This document shows positions 42,901 to 56,300 of a stretch of 64,000 nucleotides of DNA, one piece after another (position 1 is the first letter of the stretch; every line of letters begins with the position of its first letter). The notes beneath the pieces were generated by a model. That model saw nothing but the letters and a program-made list of their open reading frames with translations, had not been told where the DNA came from and did no database searches. This stretch comes from Enoplosus armatus (lineage: Eukaryota; Chordata; Actinopteri; Centrarchiformes; Enoplosidae), in assembly GCF_043641665.1 (NCBI RefSeq), contig NC_092180.1:11401891-11465890 (forward strand), given 5' to 3'. The position numbers and the translations under genes are program-made.

Positions 42901-45900
42901 AGGTCTGTGAAGCTTTTCAAGCGTGTCTTTAAAACAATATACAAATGATATGAACAATGAAACAGGTTTCGCTTGCTGTAATCATTCCTCCAGTTTATAG
43001 CAGGCATTAAGAGATCCTTCCTAATGCACTTCCAATATGAGAGATGAGGGACAAAATTCACAGTCTTCGTTCTGTGCAGAAACACGTTCTGAATTTTATC
43101 TGAATCTGAAGTTTGCAGTCTTTTTAGTACAAAATTTCCTCTTTGTGTTACTATCCTTCCACTGCAGCTCAGCACAGAAACACTGAAACAAAAAGAGGGA
43201 ATTTTATACTGAAAAGGCTCTAACTTTGGAAGCTACCCACTTGATTTAATTAAGTCAGACTGCTGAAGCCCCATATTAGCTTCAAATAAACGTTGGAATA
43301 CATTTTGCACTGAATGAGGACTTTGGATTGAGTCCTCCATCGTCACTTACATTAGAGGGATGTTAGAGAGTGATCTCTTCATGGCCTGTACAAACAGCAG
43401 ACATGATCACAGCAAGTAAAAACTGTTTTAATGTTGTTTTAAGACAAACTTTAAAAAATGTGAACCTATCCTTTGCTAAATGCTAACATTAGCATTAGTT
43501 TAGCATGTTAGTGTGGTAATATATGCTAATTAGCAATAAACACAAAATACAGCCAAGGCTAATGAGAATGTCATTAGTTTTGCAAGTACTTGGTTGTAAA
43601 CCAAAGTACTGGACATGGATTATTATGGACCTACATGAAAGGTCAGGGGATCAAAGTTTTTTTCATCATCAATATCGGTAGCAAATCCCATAGCAATCCA
43701 TCCAATGGTTGTTGAGATATTTCAGACTTGACCAAAGCGGAGGACTGACTGACAGACCGACATTGCCATCCCTAGAGCCACAGCGCGTTCATTCTGAGTT
43801 CACTGAAGTGAGAAGCCGACTAGTGTTGTGGACGACTGCAACGCCTTGTGCTTTGCCACATGCCAATCAGCCTGTCATTTCTGAGATTTTCTGCTAGTGT
43901 ATAAAAGTGGAAATGCAGTGGAAGTCATAGAAAGGAATTGTAACTTTAAGCAAGACTCACACACGTGACGTGGCATTTCAGTGCCCTCCTTACAGACCAG
44001 AAACAGAAAGTTAGTATCTTTAAAGAAAGCTGGCTTTCTGGTTTGCATAAGATCAGCATTAAGTAATTGAAGTTCCATTAAGCATACAAACAAGAGAAAA
44101 TGGTAATTTGTCACTCTCCGTGCCTCAGTGTTCTAAAATGCCCCCTTGGGATGTGGCATGGTTCAGAGCAGAGAAAACAAATGCAAACCCAGAGTTTGAA
44201 AGATGAGCCGCAGCCCACGCTCTCTGAGGCAATCAGATATGCACCTACTAATCGCTCTGCCTATTAGCCCCAAGCTTAGCAGACTGTAGCAGACAGAAAC
44301 CAGGTTTTTTGGTACAAGGTGTACAACAACTTAATGTATTGAACTGACACTAATATTGCAATGCGAGAGTGCAATACCAGGATTTCTGAGCCGACCCGTA
44401 AAAAAGGCTCACCGTTGACTTAGTTTGGAGGCTGACCCTGTGATGAAATACTGAATTTGGAAAACTACACATGATGCGAAAGCAATTTGGGTCTAATTTA
44501 CGTGTTTGACATCATGACCCTTGAGTTTGTTAAAAATGTCCTCACTTAATCCAAAAAGCAATTAAAACACTTCATATCAACACAGTGACACTCAGACTGC
44601 AATTAAACCTGCCCCGGTGAAATGTCCTATTGACTTTTGTTTGTTCAGGGGAACTTTCTCCAGGTCCAAAGGGATTTTAACAAAGTTCGCAATAACTAAT
44701 GACTACGGTGTCTGCATACGGATGGTGATTTGAAGGAGCGAGTGGGAGAATCATGTACCACACGACCATTTACTTCAAGTGTCTCAGTCCCTCTTCAGAC
44801 ATAAAGTGGACAGACACATAGCAGCTGCTCAGTTGGCATTCGTTTACGTTCCTTATGGCAGCAATATTCATTTATTGGAGCGGTGCTTAGTAGATTGGTA
44901 CTTGTGGCTGATGTACCGGCACTGATAATTCTGGTGTGTAGCAACCTTAAGAGAGGAAAATGCTTATCTGGGCGGCAAACTGGCAAACATGCAGTACACT
45001 TGTATTGTTCTGAGACATTTGACTGGCTGATTCTTTTATACTTGTACTAATGTGAACAGATTCCTCTTTCTGTGTTGAACATGCCTCGTGACAGGAAGTT
45101 CTATGAACCAATCAGCTTGTTTGATGCACAGGGCTGCACAACACATTAAGATGTGGAGGGTGTGTGTGTCAGCTGAGCCTCGGCAACCTACTCTGTGCAA
45201 ATTTAACAAGAATGAAAATCCTTTTCAAATCCTCATTGTCATGTCACCACAGTAGAACATATGTACATATTAAATTCACTGATAAGCCTTCAGGGCCTAT
45301 AACTTTACTGCTATATATAAATGTTAAACAGTAATATAAACCATCATTGTAGACTTATGATCTCACTTTGTTTTGATTATCATTTGTCATTTGAAAATTG
45401 GGCTTGTAATTGAATTGTCACTTTAATTAATCGATGTTTCTGTTTCTTCTTTATGAACATAAATTATCAAACGGGTTATAAAAAAAAGCACATCCTGTTT
45501 TAACCTATTTCTCCTCCCTGTTCCCCCCTGTTTTTGTCACAGTACTCTGGAACAATGCCCTACAGAGCAGCTGCAAACTGCGCATGTAAATCCCAGTTTG
45601 GGCATGACACATCCAGTCTGGACCGGGCTTCAGAGAAGACTCCTACCTCTCAGGTAGTGTTCTGCATCCTGCTTTGAATGTGTTTTCAAATTGATGATGC
45701 CAGCTTGTAACAGCCCCTCAGGGACTTCATAGAGACACACTTTATCCTTCTCCATGACATTCAGAAGCAGCTGCAAAGCCCAATAATTGTGCAGAAACAT
45801 TCAGACAAAACTTCTGGTGAGTTCCCAACTCTACTTGTTGTGACGTTTTGGGTTTTTTTTTCACTGTGCCTCCTGGCAGCTTAAGGTCTGCACTCGGCTC

Positions 45901-48900
45901 CTGACAGGAAGCTTTGACAGCCACTGAATTTAGTCAGTGGAAAATTGTTATGAAAGTCGTTCATCGCTGAAAAGAGGTTAAGCTGGAACTTTAGCCTCAT
46001 AGATAAAGAGATCATCTTCCAAATCAGTGATGGCTGCATAAAGACCAGGCTTACTAACCTTACTTTCCTTCACTAGCAGCGAGGTGACACGGCTTTAACC
46101 GAAAATCACCTTCATTAATCACAACAGTCAGTTTTTAGAGGGAACATTCAATTAAGTGGTGAAGTATTTAATGTAGCGCCATTATTAAACATTTATTTCT
46201 CGAAGAACATCCTCCGTTGGAAGTAGAGCCAGAACTTTATATTAATTTCTGAGTTCATACAAGTTGGCTATAGCACATACTACTTTTGCCTGGCACAACA
46301 ACTGCACTCCCCAGCTAGCTGCCTTTCCACGCCTACTCATGGCTGAAGCTAACTACATTGCCACTGATGTCAATGGAAGAACTGTGAGAAAGGAGAGAGG
46401 AAGAGAAAGGGAGCCAAAGAGGTGCTGTTTATAGCTGTAATTTAATGCTAATTCAGCCCTTGAAGGCCGAACTCTTAGACCTTTCCTTTGCATTTGACCA
46501 CAACCCATAAACTACAGTATGTGATCATTTTAATCAAACCTACTTATATACCGACAGTGGACAATTACCAGTTCAATGTCTCAATATAACAGAATATGTG
46601 AGACACTGGTGATGAATAGCAGCAAAAAATTCATCTGAGCATTTTTCATCATAGTGGGTGGATGTGATTTGGCGTCATCAGTGTCTAAGCTGTAATCACA
46701 ATGGACCAAGTGTGTGAAGATGGGAACCCCCAACCATGACAATTCCACAGCCAGATTTCTAGTCATATGATCGATAGCAGTCTTTACATGATGTTCAAGA
46801 AAATTCCTTGCTTTCAATCTTTTCAGTAAGGATAGGTTCATTAACTCTTAACCACCCACTGTCTGCCTGCGGTACACATACATTACATACATTAATAATA
46901 CTACATGAATGTAGTAGATGTATCTATAGATTAGTCTGTTCTCTTTTCAGTCATAGTGGTCATTTTCAAAAAGAAAAAATCATCTGTACAGTAACACACC
47001 AACAAGAATCTGTGCGATTATGTGTACAGCGAGAAAAGAAACTGAACGTGGATTTCCCCTTCAAGGTATGGTGTTGAAAAAGACATTAGGCAGTTAGGCT
47101 GAAAACACACGCACACACACACCTAACTACAGTGCACAGACAGAGACTGTTGTATAAACAACAATGGTAGAGGCACCCAACCTGGCTAAGAGGTGTGAGG
47201 TTTTGATTAAAACAAGACAATTTGTCATTGTCACACTAAAGGGAAGAGAGAGAGAGGTGTTATGAAAATATCATTAAATCTCTGTAGTTGTGATGAATTA
47301 TTGATTTGATGTGAATCTGGGTGGTGGCATTGCGTTTTTGTCCAACTAATTAATGGCGTTGTTCCTCCCCATAGCAAAAACCTGCTTAGGCTGCGTGCAA
47401 GGGAGGAGAAGCCGTTTCAGTATTGGTATTTGTCCCTGAAAATATCTCAGTATTTTGTTTCTATTTATTGGTTTTGCTCCAAAGGATTTATTACACTTTT
47501 AATAATAGCCTGAAAGCACAAACAGTCCCACCACCACCTCGTGTCCCGAATTAGACACAACATCATGGAAAAATTATTGTTGTTGCTGATGCTTGCTCAG
47601 TCCCAGCTGAAATATTTGTAAGAATGAAATCTACAGCACTTCCCCCTTCAGGCTTAACCCTGTAAGAATGATATGCTACAATTAAATTAGTTTAATCTCG
47701 AGATATTCTAAAGGCTTGACCAAATCTGTATTCATTGCACGTAAACATTGACGTATGTGTTCTATAAAAACCCCAGTGGAGACACCCAGAGATCAGACTA
47801 TTGAATCAAGATTTTTGTGTTTTAGGAGATATATTATGCCTTTATGTTTTAGAAAATGGTCTCACTGAACTCTCAAAGTGCTGTTTGTGAATCCTTAATC
47901 ATATTTTATTCGAGGTTAAGTGTGCTTTATTCGTGAATAGAGTTGAGGTAAGTGGGAGCACGGGAAGAAGAACTTGAAATTTAGATAGCAGTATCCTATC
48001 AGTAACATTATGCAAGTTTTATTTTTATCTACTGAACTCACGTGTATTAATGATCCATAGTGCTCATGCTAAAAGCTGTAATAAGGCATGACCTGCTACC
48101 TGCTGTCAGAAGGGTTTATGTTCAGATGAGGTTAAGCAAGAAACTAGTGGAGATCTTGCCCTTCGGGACTGGAGTGTTTACATGCAGGAAGTTGTTATGA
48201 CTCTATCTTTTTATATAGGACATGGAGTAACCCGATTATTCATATCCCAGATCACTTGATTATAACATAATCCAGGTTTCTGATCACTGTCTGCTGTCTG
48301 CGGAGGCGTGTAATCAACCCCTCAACATCCCCTGGGTCTGTTATTTCTGAACCGACTGAGTTATCTCAGAGGTTCAGCATAAACCCAGACTAACTTTACT
48401 TAAGTACCAGTACAACTACTTAAGTAAAAGTACATAAGTATTAACAGCAAAATGTAGTTAAAGTATCAAAATGAAACATCTTCATTCTGCAGTAAAATGT
48501 CCCATGTAGCTGATATATTATTATATATATGACATTTTTTGATTTTTTTATACTGATGCAATAATGTGTAAGCAACATTTTCCTGTTGCAGCTGGTTGAG
48601 ACGGAGCTAGTTTATCTACTAAAGATGTAGTAGTTCAATCCGGTGGTTTCCAACCTGGGGGCCAAAGCCCTCCTAATGGTCCCCAGATGAATATGAGATT
48701 AGATGATTATTAAATTATTAAGCTATTAAGTTCTGTGACTTTTCTTTAATATTTTTAACAATTGATAATTTAACCTCTTTGGTCCTCAAACAGTTATTTA
48801 AATGAAACCATCTGAGAGGTATAGAGTGGAAATGCGAACAACTCATAGACATCTGAACTCTGACAAGTGGACCCAACCAGACAGTGTTTGTTTGTTAGGG

Positions 48901-51900
48901 GTCACAAGCCAATTGGTTGGAAACCACAGGTTGTATCTTAACATAGTGTATTTTAGAAATGCAATGTATGTTTTTTATGAAATCAAGTAACTATATCTGT
49001 CCAATAACTGTGTACAAAGTATAATATTTCCCTATGAAATATAATGGAGTAGATGTATAAAGTAACATACAATATAACAAGTACTTCTAAGTCCAGCTCT
49101 TGTGTACTTTCCACCACTGGATCCATGGGTACGTTTTACCTCTGTCTACTGGATTTGATCTCTTATTGCCAAACATATATGATGAGGGTCACATGAAATT
49201 CAGTGTATCCTCCACTTACACTGGTGTCAGGCTTTTACCTGTATCAACACGTAGACCATGATATTGTAAATCATCATATTGTTTGTTTCTCTGGCTAATT
49301 ACTCTGTCAGTCGAGTCAAAGACGTGCATGCTCAGACAGACATTTACATGCAACATTATCCCTGTTTCTCTTTGAGAAAGCAGATCACATACTCTGGCTT
49401 CTCAAAAGCAAGATAATCACGCATCTGCGTTTCTGTAACAAGGACATATTTTCCAGCACAGACATGTAAACAGGACAATCACACTGGTGTGACTTTGCAA
49501 AGCGGCTGCCAGTAACTCCATTTGCTTCTGTTGTTGGTCACACAAGTTCTTTGTGAAATTGTATTGGTTTAAAGTATAACAACAGCACATCATATCCCTG
49601 CAGTGTTTTGGTGATTTGCAGGTGAAAAGACATCATGTTTAGTGATGAAGCCTGCAAGTCTGTCCACTTGAATCGGCAACTATACACTCACAAAGCATAC
49701 ATGCTCCTTTCGCTGCAACATATATCCACACACCCTTTTAATCATGGCCGTGTTATTAAGTTGCCAATGCCATGCTCTCTCTTGTTCTGCATGGCAGGTG
49801 CCACAGCGCTCACCTGAAAGGTATGCTGTCACTTGCTGCTACCGCTGCCACTGTTCACACAGCATTTCAAAAGCCCACCTCCACCCCAGCATCCACCTGT
49901 AGGCTCTGAGTCTTCCTTCCTTCGTTCTTCACCTGTGTTGCGCTCGCCTCGCCTTGTGTTGGTGAGGTCAAAGCCGAGATGCCAAACATCCACGCTGTAC
50001 TTATTGTTTTTACATAATAATCTATTCCAAGTGACATGGCTGACTGAACTATATTTCAATGTGAAGCAGGTACTACATTTTCTAGCCCAGTTTTAACCTT
50101 ATAGGCATTAAAAATAGGCAATGGATGACACATGACAACTGTCAGGAAGGTTGGTATGTAAAATATGTCACCTGCTGCCTGTATGATTTTTGAGCCCTGA
50201 GGTCCTGTCTCCTGTCTGTATCGAACATAAGCACAAGAAAAACCTTGACTAATCTGGCTCAATGGTTCAGCTTTAGAAAGTCAGTTTGGATATTTAGGTC
50301 TGAGCTGTGCTCTACCAAACCAGTAAAACTGGTACATCAAAATGTTTTATTTTATTTTTGGTGTATTATATTCACTTTGCTCACTTGTTTGACTGGTTAT
50401 ATTCAATGTAGACAAGATGCTTAACAGAGAGTATTATTATTTTAAGAAAGGCTAACATCACTCACCCCATTGACAGGATAGGTCTTCCAGTCCAGTTCTC
50501 CTAGCACTGTCGTAGTGTCCAATAGAACCACTAGAGAGAGTGGGGTGGTGAAAGAGAAAGTCAAGTAAAATGGAGGAGAAAAGTTGGAAGAGTGAAAGAA
50601 CGACAGCGTAAGCACAAAGAGTGACAGGAGAGAGCAGAAAGGGGAAGAGAGAAAGGTTGGACAGTGAATTTAAAAAGAAGAGAAATGGAGGTGACAAAAT
50701 AGGAAGAGAGCAGACAATAGTTATCAAGCTGTCAATGAGGAGCTGACAGAGCTGTAAAGCCCTTATCAGATTCAACCACCTATGAAATAACAGCTCTTAG
50801 GAAAGTCCAGGACAACGCCAACACTAACAGATCCGCCCTCCATCTAGGTGAAGTCTGGAAGATTAGTACTCTCCTTCTCAGAGGTCAGGAGTTTTCTGTG
50901 CTCCATGACATCAAAGATAAGCCAAAGATGAATAAAGGGGAAAGACGGAAGGACTATGGAAACTTTGAACACTTAACCAAAAAAAATGACTTAATCAAAA
51001 CTAATTTAAGACAAATGCAAGGCAGCATGCCTACTGTTATGACTGGTGACAACCCTTTCAGTAACAATATCACATTGTTTGGAGTTAACCGACCGTTAAC
51101 CGGTCCCCGTCGAAGCAAATTATGTCATTTTGTCACTTCATAGCACATCCCTAGCATAACACCCATACTGGATGCTTCCACGTCTTACACTTTGGGTCCT
51201 TTTTTGGTACATCCCATCACAGACCTGCAATTAACATTTGCCATTGTATTAATTGTAACCACCATTCCCTCTACTTGGCCATGTTGGTAATTAAGGGCTG
51301 AATTATAATTATAAGACCTTGCCTCTGTTCAAAAGGAGGACATAGAGAGAGGGAGGGAGAGAGACTGTGAGACAGACCGAGAGACAGAGACATACTGATT
51401 TTTGTTTTAGTTGCCTGACTCTATGTATACTTTATTTATTTACCATAACCACAATCTTTCCCTAACCATAACCATACCGTAGTTGACGCGCAAGATACTG
51501 AAGAAAGTAAGAATTTTAAAGAACCCAGTGATGAAAACACCTAAATAAAAAAAATGTTTTCATTGAAAGTAATCCGGGGTTTTGCAGAGTGATCCAATAT
51601 TGTCGTTGTTGGCAGGAAAGAGCGAGGTTAACCAGGTTTTGTCAATTTGGAACAGTGGTGTTGGATTGTGTATGGATTAGTGAAAACATGATGCACATAA
51701 TGATCTTGGCCTCATTGTTCTGAAAATGCAAAATGACAATGGGGGAATAATTCCCACCGAAAGTAAACACATGTTGAAAGTCTGAACAGTTTTGTGTGTT
51801 ATATACTGATGGATGGACTGACGGATCAAGACAGACGGACGGATGGATCCCATGATTTCATGATGACAGACACTCACACTCACTTCATACCTGCATTTTT

Positions 51901-53188
51901 GGTTAAGTGCGTGTTCATATCTGTCTGACTCATGTCGAATTCACACTGCACAATATCAGCTCAATAATGGCCGACCTGTCAGACTCGGGGACTTGCTCAT
52001 TTAATCGAGTTATGTATTAGTGGCAACTAACTGTCACAGCATCTGGGACGCCTTGATTCATGTTTGAATTATTTTGCCTTCTTTCACCTAGTTTTGCAAG
52101 TCGTACTACGTTATGCAAGTTGTAACACACAGGATCTCTGTTTGGTCAAGGTCCAATGTGTAGTCTGCCATGTCTTTAAGGCTGCATTCAGACCAATTCA
52201 GACGTTGCGGTGATTAGTGCAGGGTTGTGCGGCAGTGTGGGAGCTCTGGAACTTTCTCCAAAAGTTTAATCTGTTTCAACTTTTCGCCGCTGCATTTTTT
52301 TTTTTTGGCACCCCCTGCAGTCTCCACCACCGCAGCCTAAACTCATTACCCACACTCAAATGAATGGGAGGACTGGCGTTTTCACCGGAACGCCTGATTT
52401 GGTCTGAATGCAGCCTGAGCCAAGTTACGCCATTAATGAATGACCCTAACAGCTAATCTGACACAGTGATCATTTGAAAAGATTAAAAAATAGTCTCATC
52501 TGATCACAGCATTAGTGTTTGGTGATGTTTGTTTGCGTGAGCGTGTTAACAACTGTCTGTTTCTGTGTGCATCCATGACCACATTGTGTACATACAAGTG
52601 TAACAGTCTCGAGCTGTCTGCACTCTGGTCACGGCTCAGGCATGAAAAGAGCCATTATCTGGCCCTTGCTAAGCCCCCTAAGCCAATTTGATATGATGAA
52701 TGTGCAATTTCCTTTGTCTCCACACAGCCAGTTAATTACAATCTCTATCAATAAAGTGCGTCCCACTTCAGTGGTCGACATTATAGACCAAAGAGTCACA
52801 TCTTCAGAAGACCTGTCACTCCAGTGTACAGCGGACTTTGCCAAATCTGGACCAATTTAATGGGGTTGCTACTGTTTTGAGAACAAGTTAGATAACCAGT
52901 GAAGATACACTTTGGTGAGACTAAATGAACCACTTCAGTGTTTACAGAGACTTCATTTAGCCTTGATCCCCTGCTGGTAATTAAGGGCTGAATTATAATA
53001 AGACCTCGCTTCTGTTCAAAAGGAGGACATAGAGAGAGGGAGGGAGAGAGACTGTGAGACAGACCAAGAGTGACAGAGATATTGATTTTTGACAAAATTA
53101 GAAAAACAACCTTTCATAATCATGAGCGACGTTCCATAACATGTTTGACAGCAGCAAACTTTTTCCACCAACTCCCTTTACTGTCTGG

Positions 53189-53236
<48 letters not shown>

Positions 53237-53357
53237 TACGTACACAGTATTGTAGTCATACAATAATTAAATTCCTGCAACTATCTTTGGAGCCAGGAAA
53301 TAATAGATGACCCAAGACCACAGTGTTGAATCTGATACACAGATATTCTCACTCAAA

Positions 53358-53399
<42 letters not shown>

Positions 53400-56300
53400 C
53401 ACATGAGTATTTATCAGGAGTCCAAATCACATTACTCTTGTCTGGGTATTGTGTCTGGAAGTATAATAACCTGCAAATGTCCTTTCTTTTTCCAGACCAT
53501 TGGAAAATTATCACATTTTAGAAAATATGGGGGGCACAAATAGTCTATATAGCAGTAAACTGACACAGTTTCTCTTGTGATATGTCGTTGATACACTTTC
53601 ACCAATATTGCAGGGTGAAGTGTTCAGTACGTGAACCGACAAATCTGTAACACTGAATCCTCAGACTGAACTAAGTGCATTGAATCATTAGTGTCAGGGA
53701 CAGAATCAGTAGCTTTTAACATTGAGGCTCCCATCACTGAAAGACAGCTCAGCTGTGACATACAGTATGTTACTACCTGGTTAAAAACTCACTGGAACTC
53801 ACAATGTGCTTGTGTAAGCCTAGTTTTGTACGAATACAGTCAGAAACACTGTCACTGTTAGTGTCAAAATGTAATGAACGGTGATGATCTCCTGTGTTAT
53901 GGAGGCATAGCTGTATATTTCTTTTACTACTTTACTACTAGACATGTTGTGTGTGTGTGTGTGTGTTTACACGGTTTAGACTTGTATAAACTGTTATAAA
54001 CCATTTCATCTTAAAGGTTCCCTGTGGAGTTTTTTACCTCTAGCAGCACTATAGAGCTGTTTTTCTATGAGGACGCACATGTGCACACATGTTGTTCCAA
54101 TGATCTACAGGTGGCGTCAACATGCCAAGAAACAGTATGTCGCAATGTGCAGGGAAGAAGACTGCTAATAAAGAAAGCTGGATTTAAAATACTTAAAATT
54201 GACCTTGCGAATGTTTAGGAAGTAAATACATTAAACGCATTTGTTAGACCTCAAGGGAATACACAATGCATTTTGGTGAGTGACTCTAAATGTAAACATA
54301 ACTTCATCATCTCCTGGCTCCTGCTTCATGTTTAATGAACAGACATGAGAATGGTATGTATTTTCTCACCTAACTCTCAGGAAAAAGTGAAAGTGAAATT
54401 CCTTAAGTGTCACTATTACTTTTCATCTTCAGTTGAAAAGATGATGATAATCATGATATGGTTTGGTGTATTGCCGAAATGCCTGTATTATTTCACCTGC
54501 GTATTGTGATTGTTTTCTTTGATCTATGATTCCCACCACTCTTAGTAAATACGAGAAACCTTGTTGTCTAGTGTCTACCAAGTGCATGGCACCACATGTG
54601 AGCCACCTACTCACTTTACAATCACATATATTACACAGATTTCTTCATTAGCAGGTACACAGCCTTTATTGAGCAGCAGTTCAATACAGGAAAAGAAAAT
54701 TAACGTGTATTTCTGTGGGTGACACCTGACTAAAGTGGAATGGGAAATGTTTTGTATAAATATTCCCTGTAAGGGGCTCATAAACTCTCAAAAGCAAGAC
54801 ATTAAGTTGGAATCCTAACCCGCAATTATATGAGTCTTTGGCTGAGGATATCCAAGTAGACAAGCACTAGGCTGAGATCCTCCAGAGAGACTTTTCTATA
54901 AGGGCCCTTGTTTTTTGATGTCAGAAAGCCATTGGGAGACGAAGAATCATTATTTTCTATATGAGATGATAATAAAAGTCGACAGCAGCATGTAATTCGG
55001 CTGATCATGATGCAGATGATGTCACATCGTCGTGTTAAAAGAGGGAGGCAGTGCACTATTTGCCTGAATGCTTCTGCTGTTAAGTGATTAGTTGATTGAC
55101 CGAAAATGTACCAATGATAGTATCAATAATTGATTTGTGTGTGAGCCAAACAAGAAAATACCAATACTTCTCAGATTTGAGGATTTGCTTTCTTAAACTT
55201 AATACCTTTTTGATTTTTTTGCTGTTGACTCGACAAAATACCCAGTTGACCGTTCACTACACCCCTCCCCCAAACAGCCATTGTCCAATTGTAGCTTGGC
55301 AACAGTAACTAGGAGTTTACAGGGAAGTTTACACTCCAACCAATGTTACCAGATATATTGTTTTGCCAGACACATTTGTGTCTTTTCTCTTTTAACGTTA
55401 AAAGTGTAATCATACTGTACAACTCTGCTAAGCATCCACACAGGTTATGTTGAGAAGATAAAAGATCATACTTGCAATACTAAGACTAACTTAACCCTAC
55501 AATTTCCATGTATTCTACAACTGCTGAGGATGCTGACTTATTATCTTGGACAGCTTTGGTAGCTTTAGCCTGGGGCTTTTAGCAGGCTATCATGTATGTA
55601 GCCACCAACATAATAAAGTGCATTATGTATTTTGCAAGAGTGGGAAGCTTGACAGACGTAAAGCAACAGTAACTAAGGTGGGGGCGGGAGCTTAGAGAAC
55701 ATTTGAAATTAAGACATCACATTGACAAGGTAACTTGTCATTTCTACCAAAATTGACCATAAAAGTTAGAATAAATGACCAATAAATACCCTGTTATATA
55801 AAGACTACATCTCATCTCTCTCACTTTCTCTTGGTCTGAGAGGACATACACAAGTGATTCACATTCATTAGAAAAGTAACTCGGATAAATTGTACCTGGC
55901 AAACAAATGTTAGCTTGTTCTCAAAGCATTTTTAAACTCCATTTTAAACTCCTCACGTTTTTTCATGTTTCCCCTATGTGCATCTCCTCCCCTTCAAGCC
56001 TGTCACCACCACAGGCAGACAGGCATCCTGTGGGGAAAACTGAGCACACACACACAAGACACACATAAAAATGAAGTGAAGGAGACTTTGACATTTGGCT
56101 AGTGAAACGACTGCTTCCGTCTTTGAAAATGTGTGTCCTAAACATTAAACATTCAGGAACGAATATAAAACTGACCTCTGCAAACGTGGAAGATGAACCG
56201 ATTACATTATGGCAACCATTTCCACATGTGACTTACAACTGAGGGGAGATAACATTATTATGTCCTGTGTGTCTGCACACAATGCGCATTTGAGTGGAAA

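Larger units (their letters stand above)
40127..50465 (-). other. epha6: epha6 intron 2
   Basis: 10,339 bp intron. It holds dispersed repeats (41250-41345, 43470-43790, 48395-49130), a perfect small hairpin (41804-41847) and AT-rich, non-repetitive stretches that may be regulatory (42540-42740, 47270-47600). No coding exon was recognised. Confidence 0.8.
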
